Below are positions 48,086 to 62,707 of a DNA stretch of 64,000 nucleotides, piece after piece. The translations under genes and the position numbers were made by a program. The notes below the pieces were generated by a model. That model worked only from the letters and a program-made list of their open reading frames with translations. It did no database searches and was not told the DNA's origin. Location of the stretch: positions 7,998,001 to 8,062,000 of the forward strand of contig NC_060116.1 of NCBI RefSeq assembly GCF_021155765.1. Direction: 5' to 3'. This stretch comes from Diprion similis. Lineage: Eukaryota > Arthropoda > Insecta > Hymenoptera > Diprionidae. How positions within the stretch are numbered: the stretch's first letter is position 1; each line of letters opens with the position of its first letter.

Positions 48086-51000
48086 TTATTGTTATTCAGT
48101 TATTACTTTTTTCTTATACTTACAATGAAATGTAAACAATGCCTCACCGACATGTAGGTACTCATCGGCAACTCTCCAAATACGATTGATCGTTATTTAT
48201 CCGGAGATTAATTTGTACCGAATGGGACTGTCGGCGATTCTCTGTCGCAGGTATACGATTCCTTCGCCTTATTGCTGCAGATAGGTTGTCACGTACCGTA
48301 TAATGCGTATGTTAACCTGCATGTCGTACCTCTCGATACTACGGCTAGTCAGAATATAATATTTATATATTTAATTTCCATAAAATTCATTACCCGCGGC
48401 TTTCCAATTGCTCGATATCTTGTTTACGCGGCGAAGCGAGCCTCTGTCGCAAGGCAAGTATGTAATATCACGAGCTACGCGTGCCGTGGCACAGAACCTG
48501 CACTCGGAACTGTCAAAGTCCAAAGGAAAGCTTTGCGGGCGTTTTACATTCATTGTCAGTCGTACGTGCGCGTATGTTTATGATATACAAATGTATACAT
48601 ATGTCGATCGCATAATGTCTATGACAAAAATGCTCGAAAGGCTTGATCATTGTTGTGTTGTGTATTCTGATCGCTGCAGCGTGCAACGGGGGTTCGGTGC
48701 ATTGATTCGCGATTCATTCCACCTTCAAATTATGAATATATGTATCATACGTGTTGGCATACACACACATATATATATATATATATATATGAGTATAACG
48801 CTTTGCAAAACCACGAATTCTCATGTACGCGTGTATGGACATGATTATTTACTTTTTGCAATAATAAGTATATTGGATAATTATTACGGTACGTTGATAT
48901 GGAATTCTGACTATATGTACATACGCGATACACACATGTATAATGCGCATGTACGTACGAAGTGTACAATCGTTGTGCTGTACTCGTATTGTATCTACCA
49001 AGAAAACAGCGCGCGTTTCGTCAAAAGTGCATTCTAAGTATAATGTATAAATACTTACACATATTCACGCACCAATACGTGTAATACAATATGCCAAGGA
49101 GAAATAACGGCAATGCGAGTGAATACCGAGGTACGCAAACAAGATTTCGAATCCCTATATCCACCTACTTGATGATCAGAACCCTCCTATCATCTGTAGG
49201 AATGAAAATATTTTCGTACATATCATGGGTAATTAAGTTACGAAAATATGTTTGCGCGAACGATGTACGATGATTATATGCTTGTGCAGAGGGGAAAAAT
49301 TCTATAACAGCTGCCGAGATAGCGAAAACATAATTTTACGTTGTACAATTACCTGTGTGTGCAATGCCTATATATATATATATATATGTATGTATACATG
49401 TAATTATAATGTACACACAAATTCAATTTGTCACGGAGATTGCAAAGTACAGAAAAAAAAAATATGACACGTATTTACTTTTTACAAATTTACACAACGC
49501 AACGGGGAGAAGAGTAACACACGTACGATTGTTCGACACTTGTGGCATATTATATTATATGGCGGATCAATGGACACAGTTTCTTTTTATACCAAATCAT
49601 TCGATAAAATTGCGATCTTAATTATTTTGCGTAGGAAAAATTTGTGCACTCGTGGGCACAATATTATACGCAAGCATAATTATAGGCAAAGTCTGACGAT
49701 CGTGTAATTATTATACTTTCACGGAGGCAGTTTACCTACGTCACCATGAGAGTCAATAAAATTGTTTCCCGATTGTTTCGCGCTCCGAGGTGCAGTTACT
49801 GCGATAAGGAAATACGCACCTAAGACGCCGTGAGAAGCTCTTTGATAGGCACCTGCATAATACATAGTTTACATGCGTAATCTACGTGCAAAGTCTGACG
49901 TATTTAATGATAAGTGCTTCGTATTATAAGAATATTCTTTATTTATTTACTTATTTTTACACTTACTGTAGATAATATGCGTGTAAAATTATTAACGAGA
50001 TAATTATTTACCGTTTCTTTGCTCGTTTTTTTTTTTTTTTTTAGCCCGCTTCAATTTTACTAAATTTATATATAACAAGTTCAAGTCTTAAATAAAATAT
50101 TATTTTTTTTTTCAAATCTGCAAGAGAAAAGTAAGAGTTTGCGATACGTGCAGGCTTTTGCCATCGCTCGCGTTCGAATTCGGTAACACACGTGAGGCAA
50201 GCTACAGACTCGATGCAGCTTGTGCTGCCACCTACTTGACGCATGGAAATAGTCGCCTCGTTTGAACGTCGAGGATCCATCCGCGTCGAGTCCTCTTTGC
50301 CCCGATAAATCCTACCTTAAGGATTTTGATTTAATTCTGTACAGGATGGGCGCAAATTTTTGGGGACAAAAATTCCTCGATATTACTAGTGTTTCCCTGA
50401 CATTTTCCAAGGTCTAGTAAGTTAGTAAAACGTAAATCGTTCAGCTTATTCAATCTATATTCTGTCAAAATCAAATTCGTCTCCTCCAGCAGCATCTTGC
50501 CGGACAGACCATATAACGAATGTGCACAATGATGATGTACGCGCCATAATGGCTGATCGATGAAGCACCTAAGTAGGCGCAGGCATTTCGTACGCACGCA
50601 AGTTTCTCCTTCTCGTCATCGTCGTCGTGGCCGTCGTCGTGGGTATGCAGCGTCTATCAGGGGGGTCCTCGGGAGCAATCGCGCGAGCGGCATCGTCGCT
50701 GGCAAATGCGATACACCTACAACCACATGTAGCCATGACGTACGTGTACATGTTATAAACCCCTCCTCCCCATGCGCCAAACTCGTGGGCGGAGAAGCCG
50801 AGATACATAACGGAAGAAGGATGCTATGACCACCCAAGTTAGCGACGAGTAACGGGTACTAATTGTTTCGCAATTATTTTAGCCGTAGAATTTCTCTCTC
50901 AGTTTCAATAACGTAGTATTGGATCGAAATTTAATTTTCACCATTTTTCCGCCACTCTTTGCGCTCAAATAACAGCGGCTGACAACGAACGGCTTGCATA

Positions 51001-52029
51001 CTGCGATTTTCTTCCACGTTGAATGACTTTGTTTGTTCTAAAAGGAGAAATGGACGTTTATTATTGCGGTGATGACCGTTTTTGACCCATCAGTTTGCAC
51101 CGCAGCGTTCGCGAATCGGTATATACCTACGCAGACTTGTGAAAAATTATGCTGTGTCGTATTTCGCAGACTTTGCGATGGAAACTCGGTTCGTAAACAA
51201 GGTTTCCCAACTTACGCGGTGGGTCACGTCACCACACGTGAAAAAAACAAATATCGCACAGCGAAGTAGAACAAATTTATAATGCAAGCAAAGCACCGTT
51301 GCTTCTTGCAAAAAAAAATAAAAAAAAAATAAATAAAAATAATAATTTATCTATTGCACTGCCAATTGATGGAAGACGTTTTGCAAATTCGGTGACGATG
51401 AACGTGCGACGTGTTGTGAATTTGTTGTAACGCGATGGTCGTTAATATATGCAAAACACTTTTTTATCCCGACAGTCTGTAGATTGAATTTGACATAAAA
51501 CGGCATTTTGATGGATTCGCAAAATTTTTAATCCCGATAAATAACGTTACACTGCCTTCGTGTAAAAAAGAAAGAAAGAAGAAAAGGTAAACAATCGTCT
51601 TTTTTTCTTTCGGAAGACAAATTGACTCTCGACAGGATTTAACTCACGACTTTTCCCACGAAATGAAAAGAAGCAATGAAAACCGAAAAGACCTCTTGTT
51701 GAAAACTTGTCGGTATATGTATATGGAGATGGTCCATTGATATGTGGAAGGATATGAATTATGAGAGAGAGCAACTACGCGTATAATGTAAACGTGTTTT
51801 AGGAAGTGCGAGATAGTAATTAGTGTAACTATGTCCATTGTTTCAATTGTAGGAGGTTCGAGGTAGACGCGAAGTATTAAATTGACGGAAGGTTACGATC
51901 AGATAGGGTCTTGAAACTGTCGCTGGACACGTCCAACATCGTCATCAGGGTAGGGCGTTAAAGTTATAACAACGTTACTACTGAGTGGTCACGAAGAGAC
52001 GGAGAGACAAAGTCTGTTTATGCATTATA

Positions 52030-52038
52030 TATACATAT

Positions 52039-52071
<33 letters not shown>

Positions 52072-52072
52072 T
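52030..52072 (+). repeat. (CATA)n / (TA)n tract
   Basis: Six or more CATA units flanked on both sides by TA runs. Confidence 0.85.
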
Positions 52073-54912
52073 GTAGAGACCGTGTCTCCCGTTCTACGGA
52101 AGACTTAGCCAAGACAAAGGCGGTATGCATAGACCGAAACAATACAAGGATTTGTGCCCCAACAATAGAAAAGGTGGTGGTGAGCGTGGTTTATTGCAGA
52201 ATCGTGTACGCACCTATTCCGTGAAGCGGTTGCAGGCAGCAGCGAGTCCTTTGACAAATTTGAAAATCAATCATCCCTGACAGCCGGGTGTACGCGGAAC
52301 ACGAGTGTAATAATTTAATATCGTCGACGTGTAATTGTGGAGGGTTGAAAATGAGAGTTGTTGGTCATATCGGTGCATAATCAAATACGTATGTATTGAC
52401 GCCTCGACGCAACGATTATTCCTCGAATATCAATAGACTCGTGGCTCGTGCTGCACGTGCTGAGAAGGGTTTTTTTTGTAGGGTACCGAAGACAATCGTC
52501 GATTCGAAGAAGGTTGTTGATGTGTCGAGTTGTACGCAGGTGTAATCTGTAATAACAAAGTGGATAACGGGGAAGGAATAAGGCCTCACGAAGAAGAAGG
52601 CGAGAAGAAAGAGTCTCATCGTCTCCAGTCGCGGAAAGCGCCGTTTTGCTTGCCCACCAATCCACCAGCCCAGCGTTATCCCTTTATCCACCATTGCTTT
52701 GTGAAATCGCATCACATGTACGGAGACTCGCTGCGTATCGCCAAACTTAACGATCGAGTAATATCCATTGTATCGAAACGGGTAACGTCGACGACGACGT
52801 TCTGCGTAGGTATTCGACGCGTCACACCTACGTCACAATAGCCCTTTGCCTCTGACGTATCGTGGTGTGTGACGACGATATACCTACGCATCGCAGCCTC
52901 CGTGAAAACTGCGCGGCACTTTGCAGCCCGTGAAGGAAGACATGGAGCTGGCACGCGTGCGAAATATTTTCTCCTGTTATAACTGATTTTTCACAATGAA
53001 AGATCTTTTTGGAAACAACCGATCTTGACACGAAATTTAGTATAGCTGGTACTGAAACTGTTGTAAAAACGGGTGTATTTTAAATTAAATGGCAAAACTT
53101 CACGCATCTTGCGCGACGGTTTAGAATTTAAGATAAAGATAAGTCTGTGCTTGGAAAATGATTTTTATTTATTTATTATGAACCAATTTGAAAAACTCTA
53201 GAAAAAACAACAACCTAGATTATATACGTATAAACCGTGCCTTCGGGCGTAGCGACGAGTACCTCGTATTGTTTTTTTTTTGTTTTTTTTTGTGTCTTTT
53301 CCCATCGTGCAACACTGCACGGAGTACAATATTTACCTCGGCTTTCGCCAGTTCTGCAGGTATAACAGGTATAACACTCGTCAGATTTCGCGATGTATCC
53401 CCTTTTGCTCCAGGGTGGAAAAATTTGCCTCCAACTCGCTACATACATACAAAACAGATGTTTACCTTTGTTCTGACCCAGAAATCAAAGTTTACAGGGA
53501 CGGAACCGTTCAGACTCCACCCGAGATCCAATCACTCGACGACGTACACGCATATAGGGTGTCACGGGTTGACTACCGATACATGACGCTACTGCATATA
53601 TACTCGTATGTACGTATGACGTATATTCGTTTTTTTCTCACGTGTTTGTGCACCTCTTCACAAACAAATACAGAAGCTGCCACTGTTTACATGAATAATC
53701 GTATTTTGCTCGTTTACATCTTGTATGTCGGGTGTTACGTACCGTATACCTATACACGTCTCCAAGAAAAGAGACGCAGGATTGAGTTTCGAACGGTGAA
53801 GGGAATCGGCGATATAGATATTCTTTAAATGCAAATAAACATCGTATGTACGTTTATTCGTTATTCCAAAACTGAATACAGTTGCGATAGTACGCGAATA
53901 ACCTCACAAAGGTTGATCGATATATTTTCGAGTAAATTTACTGCAACGAGGACAATTTTTTATGTATACCTAGATTTTCGATCTAAAACCGATGAACCGC
54001 ATCACGTGGCCTGCAATTGGACAGGGGTTCAAAAAGTATCATAAATAAGAGTCAAGACATTCCGGGCATCCATTGACCATGTGCACACACACGTATATAT
54101 ATATATATGTATATATGAGGTGCAGATAACAACATGTTAATACGTTGTTATATATACGAGGCGTGCTGGAGACGAGCTTCCGGAATTGTTATTCTCTCGC
54201 TCGATGAAGCGTAGGTATATTATACACATATGTATATGATATTGTGTACCGCATGTGCGTACAAGAATTGTTCCGCCAGCACTGACGTTGATTACCGGAC
54301 GATGATCTCACGCGTCAATAAATACGCACATAAATACATGTATATATATATATTTATGTATATATATGCAACGGTACGTCATTAGCTGCGTTAAATTTTG
54401 AGAGTAAGATAAATATAATGTCAGAGGCATACGTACTCGTATAACAGATTCCACGGAGTTATTATTCATATAGGATACTCGTATTGCGAGAATAGGCATG
54501 GCAGGCTAGAGCAGCTAGAATTAAATAGGAAAACGGCCAGTTCATCGACAGCCGGTTGTTTACATCGGTAGGTGCCAAGAGTGGAATTTGGCAACTGGAC
54601 GGACAATAATCTCTCTCTTCTAATGCATTTCACGCGTGAGATAATCCTTGCAGAGGGACATTTTTGTCCGTAGCTGTATGTGTGTATTTATACAGGTACG
54701 TTCACGTAGCACGTATGTACATACATACACGTTACACGTACATACCTACGTACGCGCGGAGTGTCAAGTTGCAGGTGATATTTACGTTAAAGCTGTTTCG
54801 TCGCGGCCTAACCGGCAGCCTCGATTTATTCTGAAAAACCAAAACATCGGGGATATGTTTATGGTATAGTCGGTTTTATTTTCATCCTATCCTAGGTACC
54901 GCTAAAGTCCAT

Positions 54913-54913
54913 T

Positions 54914-54940
<27 letters not shown>
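54913..54940 (+). repeat. (TC)14 microsatellite
   Basis: Perfect dinucleotide tract in non-coding DNA. Confidence 0.9.
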
Positions 54941-54944
<4 letters not shown>

Positions 54945-57473
54945 AATTATAACTGCTAAATCACTTTCTTCACTTTATTGTCTCTATAAACATTTTTATT
55001 GTATTGTTATTTTATTTGATTTTATTTTATTCCAACTCTATTTTTCTTCAATTTTTGAATAACAAACAATCTTATAAATCAATCAATCTCTCTGTCCTTT
55101 CCCCGATCGGTCGAAGCACATAACGATACATTCATTAAGTAAGTAGATACATACACACGCGGTATGTAGGCGAGAAGTGTTCTCGAGGGTCGTATAAAGT
55201 AACTCGTGTGTCCACGCGTGTGGCGTACGCTTCGCATAATGCACGAATTCTCCGTAATCGGTTCACGGGTGACGGCAATTCGCCCGTATTCTCCTACACA
55301 CGCATGCTGGGCATAATAATATATGCAGCAACAGCAGCAAGTCGACGAGACGAAGCAAACCGGCAACGGCTTTACGTGCGTCAACAGGATGTAAGCGAAA
55401 TTGTTTTGACTTTCAAGAAGGAAAACATTAGGACCTCGCCGAAATTCGCATGCTGCACTTGCATGTGTTATGCCTTCACACCGAATGTATTTCCGCCTGC
55501 GTTTCTCTATGCTACGTCGTTATATAATTACATGTACGTATATATATGTATATATACATTATATGCACGGTAAACATGACCCTTACACCTTTTATACAGC
55601 GCGCAAGGTGTACGTATGCATAGGAATATTCTATTCATTCCTTCCTTCTTTTATCCTGGCTAATGGTAAAGGCAGGATTATCGTTACTTATTGTTAGACT
55701 CTAAGCCCACTTTTCGACAAATGGGCAAATACCTACTTGGAATTGTCAGAACTCACTAAGCTGTATGCAAGAGTATAAGCGAGACGTATGTATATGTACA
55801 ATATGTATGTATCTATGTATATATACATATATACATGAATATACTTAGGTATAAAAATAAGATACGCGAGAGATTAGCATAATTCGTTTACATTGGGTAA
55901 AAGAATTTTATGCAAGTGTATATAATATGTGTATATACCGTTTAATGCGAAACTAATTAGCGAGTAAAGTATCTCACCAGACTATCTTACTGTTATATTT
56001 ATATAGCTATACAGTTTAGGTATACGAAAGAATAAGAATCATCGGCTAGGTTTGGACTGTGCAAAATATATACACGAGGCGTTTCGATTTGACGAAAAAC
56101 GCCTCCTTTTTGGAGAAATTTTCTCCTCACGCAGGCATATTCGGTTTACGATCTAACGTGTGTTTAACGTCTCGCACTCGCTCGCGTGGATACAATGCGT
56201 GCGAGTATAACACTGCGAATAGATACGTATGTGTGTACGTATAACGTGCGGGGGCAGAATGAGATACGTAATTCCGTAGGAGCGAGACGCGCGAGCGTAT
56301 AGCCGGCGATTGACGAAGACAATAATTGGCGCAAGAGGATGGCGCCAAGCTCTGTTCCCTGCCAAGACCGACATATTTTCCCGAAACTTGTTATGCCTGG
56401 TGTATAATACCCCGACCATATCACCCATCGCCATCGCACCCTTGCTCAAACCATGTTCCACCTCGGTCGCGTCGAGCGGGCGCGCTTAAATATCGAAGGG
56501 ACTATTCCTCCCGGAGGATAACAACCCTGCCATGCTCTACGCGATTCTACTTGCCTGCTACATATACATATACGCAGGAGGGAAATTCTGTGAGGAATGC
56601 GTTATATATGTGTGTTTAAACTGGATATTGTTTTACGGAGGTATTAGGCCTGCCTTGTATCAAAAACGATCATATAACAAGCATCGTTCACAGATTATAT
56701 ATATATATAATCCACTTTCACTTTGGGTCTTGAAATTTTACTTTTTCAACAAAGAACTTGTGAGAAAAATTTCAAACCGATCGATTCGGGTAAAAATTAA
56801 GTAAAAATTAAGCCCGTGGTCCGAAAAATCTAAGACTCTGTTAGAGATAGTTAGGGTCAGACGTAGGTCGGTTTGGGGTGGAATGCCTCATGTATGTATA
56901 TGCTAGAACAATTGATGGATTTAGAAAAATTGTATGTATAAGGTGTTGTCGGTGATTTTTATTTTTTCATCTTCATTTCCTTATGTTTATACAAAGATTG
57001 CCGATAAAAACTCTGTTGACTGTATCTGGTGTATGAGAGGTGACGAGGCAACAAATAGTTAATTTTTGCAACGGATTAATGTATATATATATGTGTGTGT
57101 GTAGATAGCCAACGCCTAGTCAGCGATTCCGTGAAAAGTTGGCGCCTATATAACACCGCGTCCCGTCGGTTCTCCCGTTCAAATATCAAGATCGTAGTGA
57201 AAAAAACAATGAATCACCCCTCTTCCATAAGACAACAACGTGAAGCAGAAGAAGAGGGGAAACGAAAGATTTAAAAAAAAAGGTTTACCTTTCTTAAATC
57301 CTGCGAACGTACATTCACAACGATTCGTCATATCGTTGTTTACAATATTTAATATTTGTTCCGAGTATGTGGATAAAGTCTTATCGCAATACTTAATCAT
57401 GAACACAATCCTTTTCCCGGATATTCGCAGTGTATTATCATAGTCGTGTATAATATCGATTTAATCCGATGTT

Positions 57474-57546
57474 ATTAATAATAATAATAACAATAATAAT
57501 AATAATAACAATAACAACAATAATAATAATAATAATAATAACAATA
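57474..57546 (+). repeat. AAT/AAC trinucleotide tract, 73 bp
   Basis: The longest trinucleotide tract in the window, mostly AAT with interspersed AAC units. Confidence 0.9.
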
Positions 57547-59819
57547 TTAGATACCTTGTTGCTACCCCCGTATACCTTTTACAATTTTGATAATTTCCGC
57601 GACGGCGTTCGGCTCTCGGCGAGGTTGTAGGTCATATTTTAGATTTACGAAGTAAATCGTGGAAATATTTATACACGTATAGGTATTAAATGTACACGAG
57701 TATTCACTTATGGCATAAATACGTATACATATATGATCTGCATGGTACATGTGCATGCAGCGTGTGTACGAAGGTGCGTATATACACATGCCTGAGTGTA
57801 TGGGTATGTAGCTATGACGTGACGTGCGAGTAACCGATGTGTGTGAACGTGGGTTTTTCATTGAGTTACCGAATGGCATTCACCAGTCGATGAATTCAGA
57901 TTCTACCGCGATTGAATACGAATGAGAGAAGTACACGGTGATGTAGCTCGATCGAGGGTTCGCGCAGGTATCGGATGGATGGATACGTGCCTATATACAC
58001 GTATGATTCTTCCAAATCCTTCCCCCTCCCCCCCCATTAAGATTCCTTAACCCGCCTACAAAGTTTTACTATTAGTTTCAATGATACGGTTTTCTTCTTT
58101 CTCACGTTTTTTATTTTAATGTTTAAATATTGTTATTATTACTACGAGACGAAAATATTATGGAGGTACATTCAGAAAGCGAGCATCGTTGGTAGGTACA
58201 TGTATCCATGTGTGGGTATAGGTATATTTTTATCAAGAGTTTTGGACGACACGGTGAAATTTTTCTTTGAAAATTTTTTGACATGTATACATGTTGAATA
58301 ATTTGACGAAAAAAAGGCCGATTGATTCGGGTAATTTATTTATACAAATATTTCGCAGTTTAATAAACAGATTTTTTTGTGGTATTGAACTTCCGCGACT
58401 CCTTATGCCGTATTCTCTGGACATATAATCGATTTCCTATAAGATGATAGGTGAAAAAGAAAAATATTTGAAAAAATTGTGATTTTCTTCTCAGATATAC
58501 AAAATTCAAGAGAAGTGGATCAGAATTCGTAAGACGAAGGATGGAACACACCTGTTTTGCTTTGTCTAATGGACTGCAGGGGGTTCGTATGTTTTTATAG
58601 TTAATTCATAGTCAAGATTTGGCAGGCCCTACAGTTAAGATAAATAAGTACCTATCAGCGTGGCGATACGAACAGTCACCCATTTCTTACAAGGCATAGA
58701 TGGCTGGTGAATTACAAAGAGGAGGAGGAGGATGAGGAGGAGGCGAATGTGAGGGAGGCATATCGCGAACGTCTGCACGCGGCCTGGAGAGCCAAGTGCC
58801 TTATAGTTATACATATACGTCCACATATGTATGTATTGTGCCGGGGTGACGAAGCGGCACGTGGGAGCGTTGACTCCAGCGGTCAGCTAACTCGGCATTA
58901 AGCATATAGCTCTCGGTTCGTTTATCCTGCGATTCGCACGGCGCGAATGTCCGGGCTTCATCCTATCCTCCTACCTGCCTGCTCCTTCTTCGAGGATAAT
59001 TCTATCCACCGATATTCCCGCTATTCCGTCAACCGCACCTTGGGGAAACGTATTTCTTCTATATAATCGATCATATACGAGTATACTGCGGGCGGTATGT
59101 TATATATATATACCGACCCTCGACAGGTTGGAAAAGATACGTGAACTTTAATTTTGCTCTAGTTTTCACCGTGAGGATTATTTGAATTTTTTTTTTTTTT
59201 TCTATTTTCTTTTGTACGGTAGAAGTCGAGAAATTTTTATCTTCCCACATGTATATATATATATATGATTTAATGATGCAGGAATTAATGAATTTATACA
59301 GAAATAGCTGAGTTCACAAATACCGTTCAAATTAACGAGACTTACGTATACCTATGCGAGGTTTTTTTGTTGTTGTTGTTGTTGTTGCGCATAGATTTGT
59401 TTGATTTTTAAAAGATTTCTATCTGGCATTAAAATATGATCATGTATCTGCTCGTATACACGTTAAGCATACAAGGTAGACATAAGACGAACGTATTATA
59501 TGTATTCCATAGTTTGAGTAGAAAATATTCCATATAGTTTAATTATAGAGGCGAATTATCTCGTGCGCGGAAATTGCTACGCATATGTACGTGACTGATA
59601 ATACGATACACACGGTTCTACATGTGTATAAAGATATAATATACAGAATACACGTATATGTGTATTTGTACGTCATAGAGTGGGGAGTGAAATTTGCGTT
59701 GTACCTACCTGTAATAGATTTCGTTGTTGACTGATTTTTATCTTATAACTGCAGGTCTATTTTGGCGAAGTAATGTTTTATCGCGTAGCGGCGGAGAGCG
59801 AGCGAGCGAGAGGGGAGGA

Positions 59820-59839
59820 GGGGGGGGGGGGGGGGGGGG
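59820..59839 (+). repeat. Poly-G tract of 20 in a purine run
   Basis: Twenty consecutive G follow GAGCGAGCGAGAGGGGAGGA. The combination can form G-quadruplexes and is the strongest such signal in the window. Homopolymer length may be affected by sequencing error. Confidence 0.85.
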
Positions 59840-60895
59840 TGAGGGATATCAAATATTTGTTAAGCGTAGATCGTTAGGATATTTTTAGAAAAAAAAAAAA
59901 AACGTCTTTCGAGAGGACGGAAACCAGAAAGTTGCGACACAGCTATTCCGTATTAAAAGTCGAGGTTTATCAAGGACACGTTGATCGGGACAGAGGATTA
60001 TACTTGAAACGTATAAATACGTGCATCTTATACTTATACATGATATTATATTTACGTCGCAATAATATAAATGCACACAAGCGAACAATGTGCGATAAGA
60101 ATTGAAGAAATGACGCTGCAAAATACTGGCATAACATGTAGGCATAATATAGACAATGATGTAGGCGAGTAGCTGGTAATTAGTATACCAAAGAGATTAC
60201 TAGTTGTGAAATATATGATGATTCCGAATATATGGATATAATTTTATTTTTTTCTCGTTTGCTTTGTTTTATTTCATTTTATTTTTATTTTTTTTGGCTG
60301 TTATTGGTTGTTTTTTTCCTTCATTATTTAATTGCAAGACTGGAGCCGGAGATGAATAAATTTTCCTAACGATCGATGTAGAATTATTACAAGCATAAAA
60401 ACGTTTCAGTAAAAAAAAAAAAATAAGAATAAAATAACACGTACTGCAGGGATTGAGTTATATTCTGTACCAATTAATCATTATATATTTCTATTCTACA
60501 TACATCATTCTATATATAGTTCATTTACGTAAAACTATAGTGTGGTGGTTAAACTATGTTATGCGAAGGATGTAAAATCACAGATGGATGCAGGGATAAA
60601 GGGTGCAGGGTAGAGGCACGTGTAAAGTAAAAGTGTATATAGATACGTGCACGCGTGTGTATGTGTGTATATATATATGCATGCATGTATGTATGTAGGG
60701 ACGAGCTGGCGTAGCGGTGACCTAGTATAAGGTATACGGCCGGGAACATCCATCACCTTCCGAATGCTGCCGGAGCAATTAATCACGAGTCATTGTTACC
60801 GTTCCCCTGATAGTGATAGCGCGGTATCACGTCAGGGGAAAATGGAAGAAGAAACTGGAAGGTGGCGGTGGTAGGGTGGTAGGGTGCAGGCTCGG

Positions 60896-60958
60896 CTCTC
60901 CTCTCCTCTCATCTCCTCTCATCTCCTCTCATCTCCTCTCCTCTGCTCTCCTCTTCTC
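60896..60958 (+). repeat. Minisatellite, 10-bp unit ATCTCCTCTC
   Basis: About three exact ATCTCCTCTC units with degenerate CTCTCC copies on both sides; pyrimidine-only. Confidence 0.85.
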
Positions 60959-62501
60959 GATTCATGGATGCATACTGTGCTACGTGTACCTATGTATGGT
61001 ACATGGTATAATACACCTAAAGATCGTTGTATAAACGTAACTTGTACGTTTGCGGTGGATGAGAGAGTGTAGTGAGTTTTCCAGAGGACGAATGAAAGTG
61101 AGATGAAAAAGAAAATATACGTAGGATACGTACGTACGTACGTATGTTATACGACAGAACGATGATTGCGGTCTCATGACGATCGCGAACGGCTAGAAGA
61201 GATGTGTGGATTTTACGCTGGATGCGGAGGAAAGGAAAGAGAGAGAGAGAGAAGCGACGAATAAAAAGAGATAAACTGAAACGACGTAGAGAAGTAATCG
61301 GGGAGGTGGAAAACTGAAAACGGAGAGAAAAGAAAATCGCGAGATTTATTATACACAAGCATGTTATAATATTATTTAAGATGAGCTTGAATATTCTTTT
61401 TCGTATTCGCAAAGACTTTCGATCAAAGTGATGTTATAAGTATAGAGATTTAGGGCTGCTTATTGTTTGATCATCGTGTTAATGGACGCGTGCGAATACC
61501 ATGTTATGCGTCATTTAAGGTGCAGGTGTCGGTGTAGGTATAAGGTAGGTTTTGAGAATGCGGAATTCAAATGAGGGATCTTGTTAAAAAACTGGGAAGG
61601 GGGAATAGCGAGGGTGACGTGCTTCAAATATTCTGACGTGATCTTAATTAATCCTACACTAATTCGCCAACGGTTTTCCATTTTCAATATATGCATGCCT
61701 GTATCTGTAGCTGTATAGGTTACAATATATACGTGATTCTTACGTCGTGCGTTAAATTAAAATTCGTATCACGTGGTCTATGCATAACAATTAAAGATTT
61801 TCTTGATTTAGTTTCTCTCGACTCGTTATAAAGGTAATAAAACTTTTCGTCGGGTTCCTTTGCCAACTGGACGTCGCTGTAATCATCTAATTATACTTGA
61901 AACTTACAAAAAGTGATCTGAAATTTTTAATACACTGGCAAAATTTAGCATATAGATCTCGCCAATATGATTAAGAATATTGTTACCTTTTTTTCTTTCG
62001 CGATGCGTATCGTATTTGTTTTCACACTTTTTCACTGCCCACTTCGAGCGATTCTTGTTCTTCGACTCGAATTGTTTAACTCTACTGCAATGCTTACACT
62101 TGAAACAGCAATCAAGCTGGTTCGCGATTCTTACAGCGGTTAAAGGAAGAAAGAAGACGGAAGAACGAGAAATTTCATCAATCGTCAGCGGCAATTCATC
62201 AGGGACGCGTTAAATGTCAAAATATCTTCGATCGATTGCTCGCGGTTATTCGATCGTGCAAGACCATTAAATTCCGATTATATATTATATTTGACATTTG
62301 AAATTCTTTCGGCTGTTTTGCTGGACAGAAAAATGTCAACTTGTAATTTCTGACGACATACCTACTTGTTCAAAACACGAGTTGTAGGATTCGTTTATTC
62401 TTAATCATACAATTATAGATTGCAGGGCTTGTGACCATTTATCAAATCTTATTTAGCAAAATGACGTACGTAATAAAGAAAATACGATTTGAATAGAAAA
62501 T

Positions 62502-62671
62502 GATATCAGGCTATCTATCGTGTAACTTTTCACATTTCACATTTTCACATTTCCCACCATCCGAGTATTCTCATTGGTTCGCAAAGTTTAGTCAACTAAT
62601 CAGAATGCTTGGATGGTGGAAAATGTGAGAATGTGAAATGTGAAAAGTTACATGACAGATAGCTTGAATAC
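62502..62671. mobile_element. Foldback (MITE-like) element, 170 bp
   Basis: Two arms of about 78 bases (62502-62579 and 62594-62671) are near-perfect reverse complements around a loop of about 14 bases. The left arm contains GTAACTTTTCACATTTCACA and the right arm its complement. Mismatches are few and scattered, so the arms are young or under constraint. There is no coding capacity. Shape and size fit a MITE or foldback element; no clear target-site duplication could be defined. It could also be transcribed as a hairpin RNA. Confidence 0.6.
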
Positions 62672-62707
62672 CTAAGCTACATCGAGCTAAACGATACGCG
62701 TCTATAA

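Larger units (their letters stand above)
47851..62501. other. 14.6 kb gene-free, microsatellite-rich interval
   Basis: No exon could be supported on either strand. The DNA is a patchwork of TA, CATA, GTTT, AAT and TC tracts and of sequence rich in tacgta and gtatat words. The longest ORFs (48408-49037 and 53280-53828, both +) run through or beside simple repeats and lack recognisable domains. It could be intergenic DNA or a long intron of a gene whose ends lie near 33 kb or 63 kb. Confidence 0.5.

Noticed and set aside
48408-49037. 209-codon + strand ORF
   Set aside because: It runs through a TA microsatellite (IYIYIYM), is rich in Tyr, Cys and His from low-complexity DNA, and has no domain.
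50041-50837. Cluster of ORFs on both strands around 50.0-50.8 kb with CpG-rich GTCGTC sequence
   Set aside because: They arise from a short CGTCGTC-type repeat; no frame is longer than 90 codons and none shows a family.
53280-53828. 182-codon + strand ORF, the longest in the right half apart from the microsatellite one
   Set aside because: It begins in a poly-T tract and is mostly Tyr, Cys and Arg. One short stretch (DPEIKVYRDGTVQTPPEIQS) looks better, but no splice context or family supports it.
61904-62194. Minus-strand ORF with a CCFKCKHC cluster and an AAAG|GTAACA donor
   Set aside because: The Cys cluster alone does not make a zinc finger, the acceptor would leave unexplained phases, and no partner exon was found.
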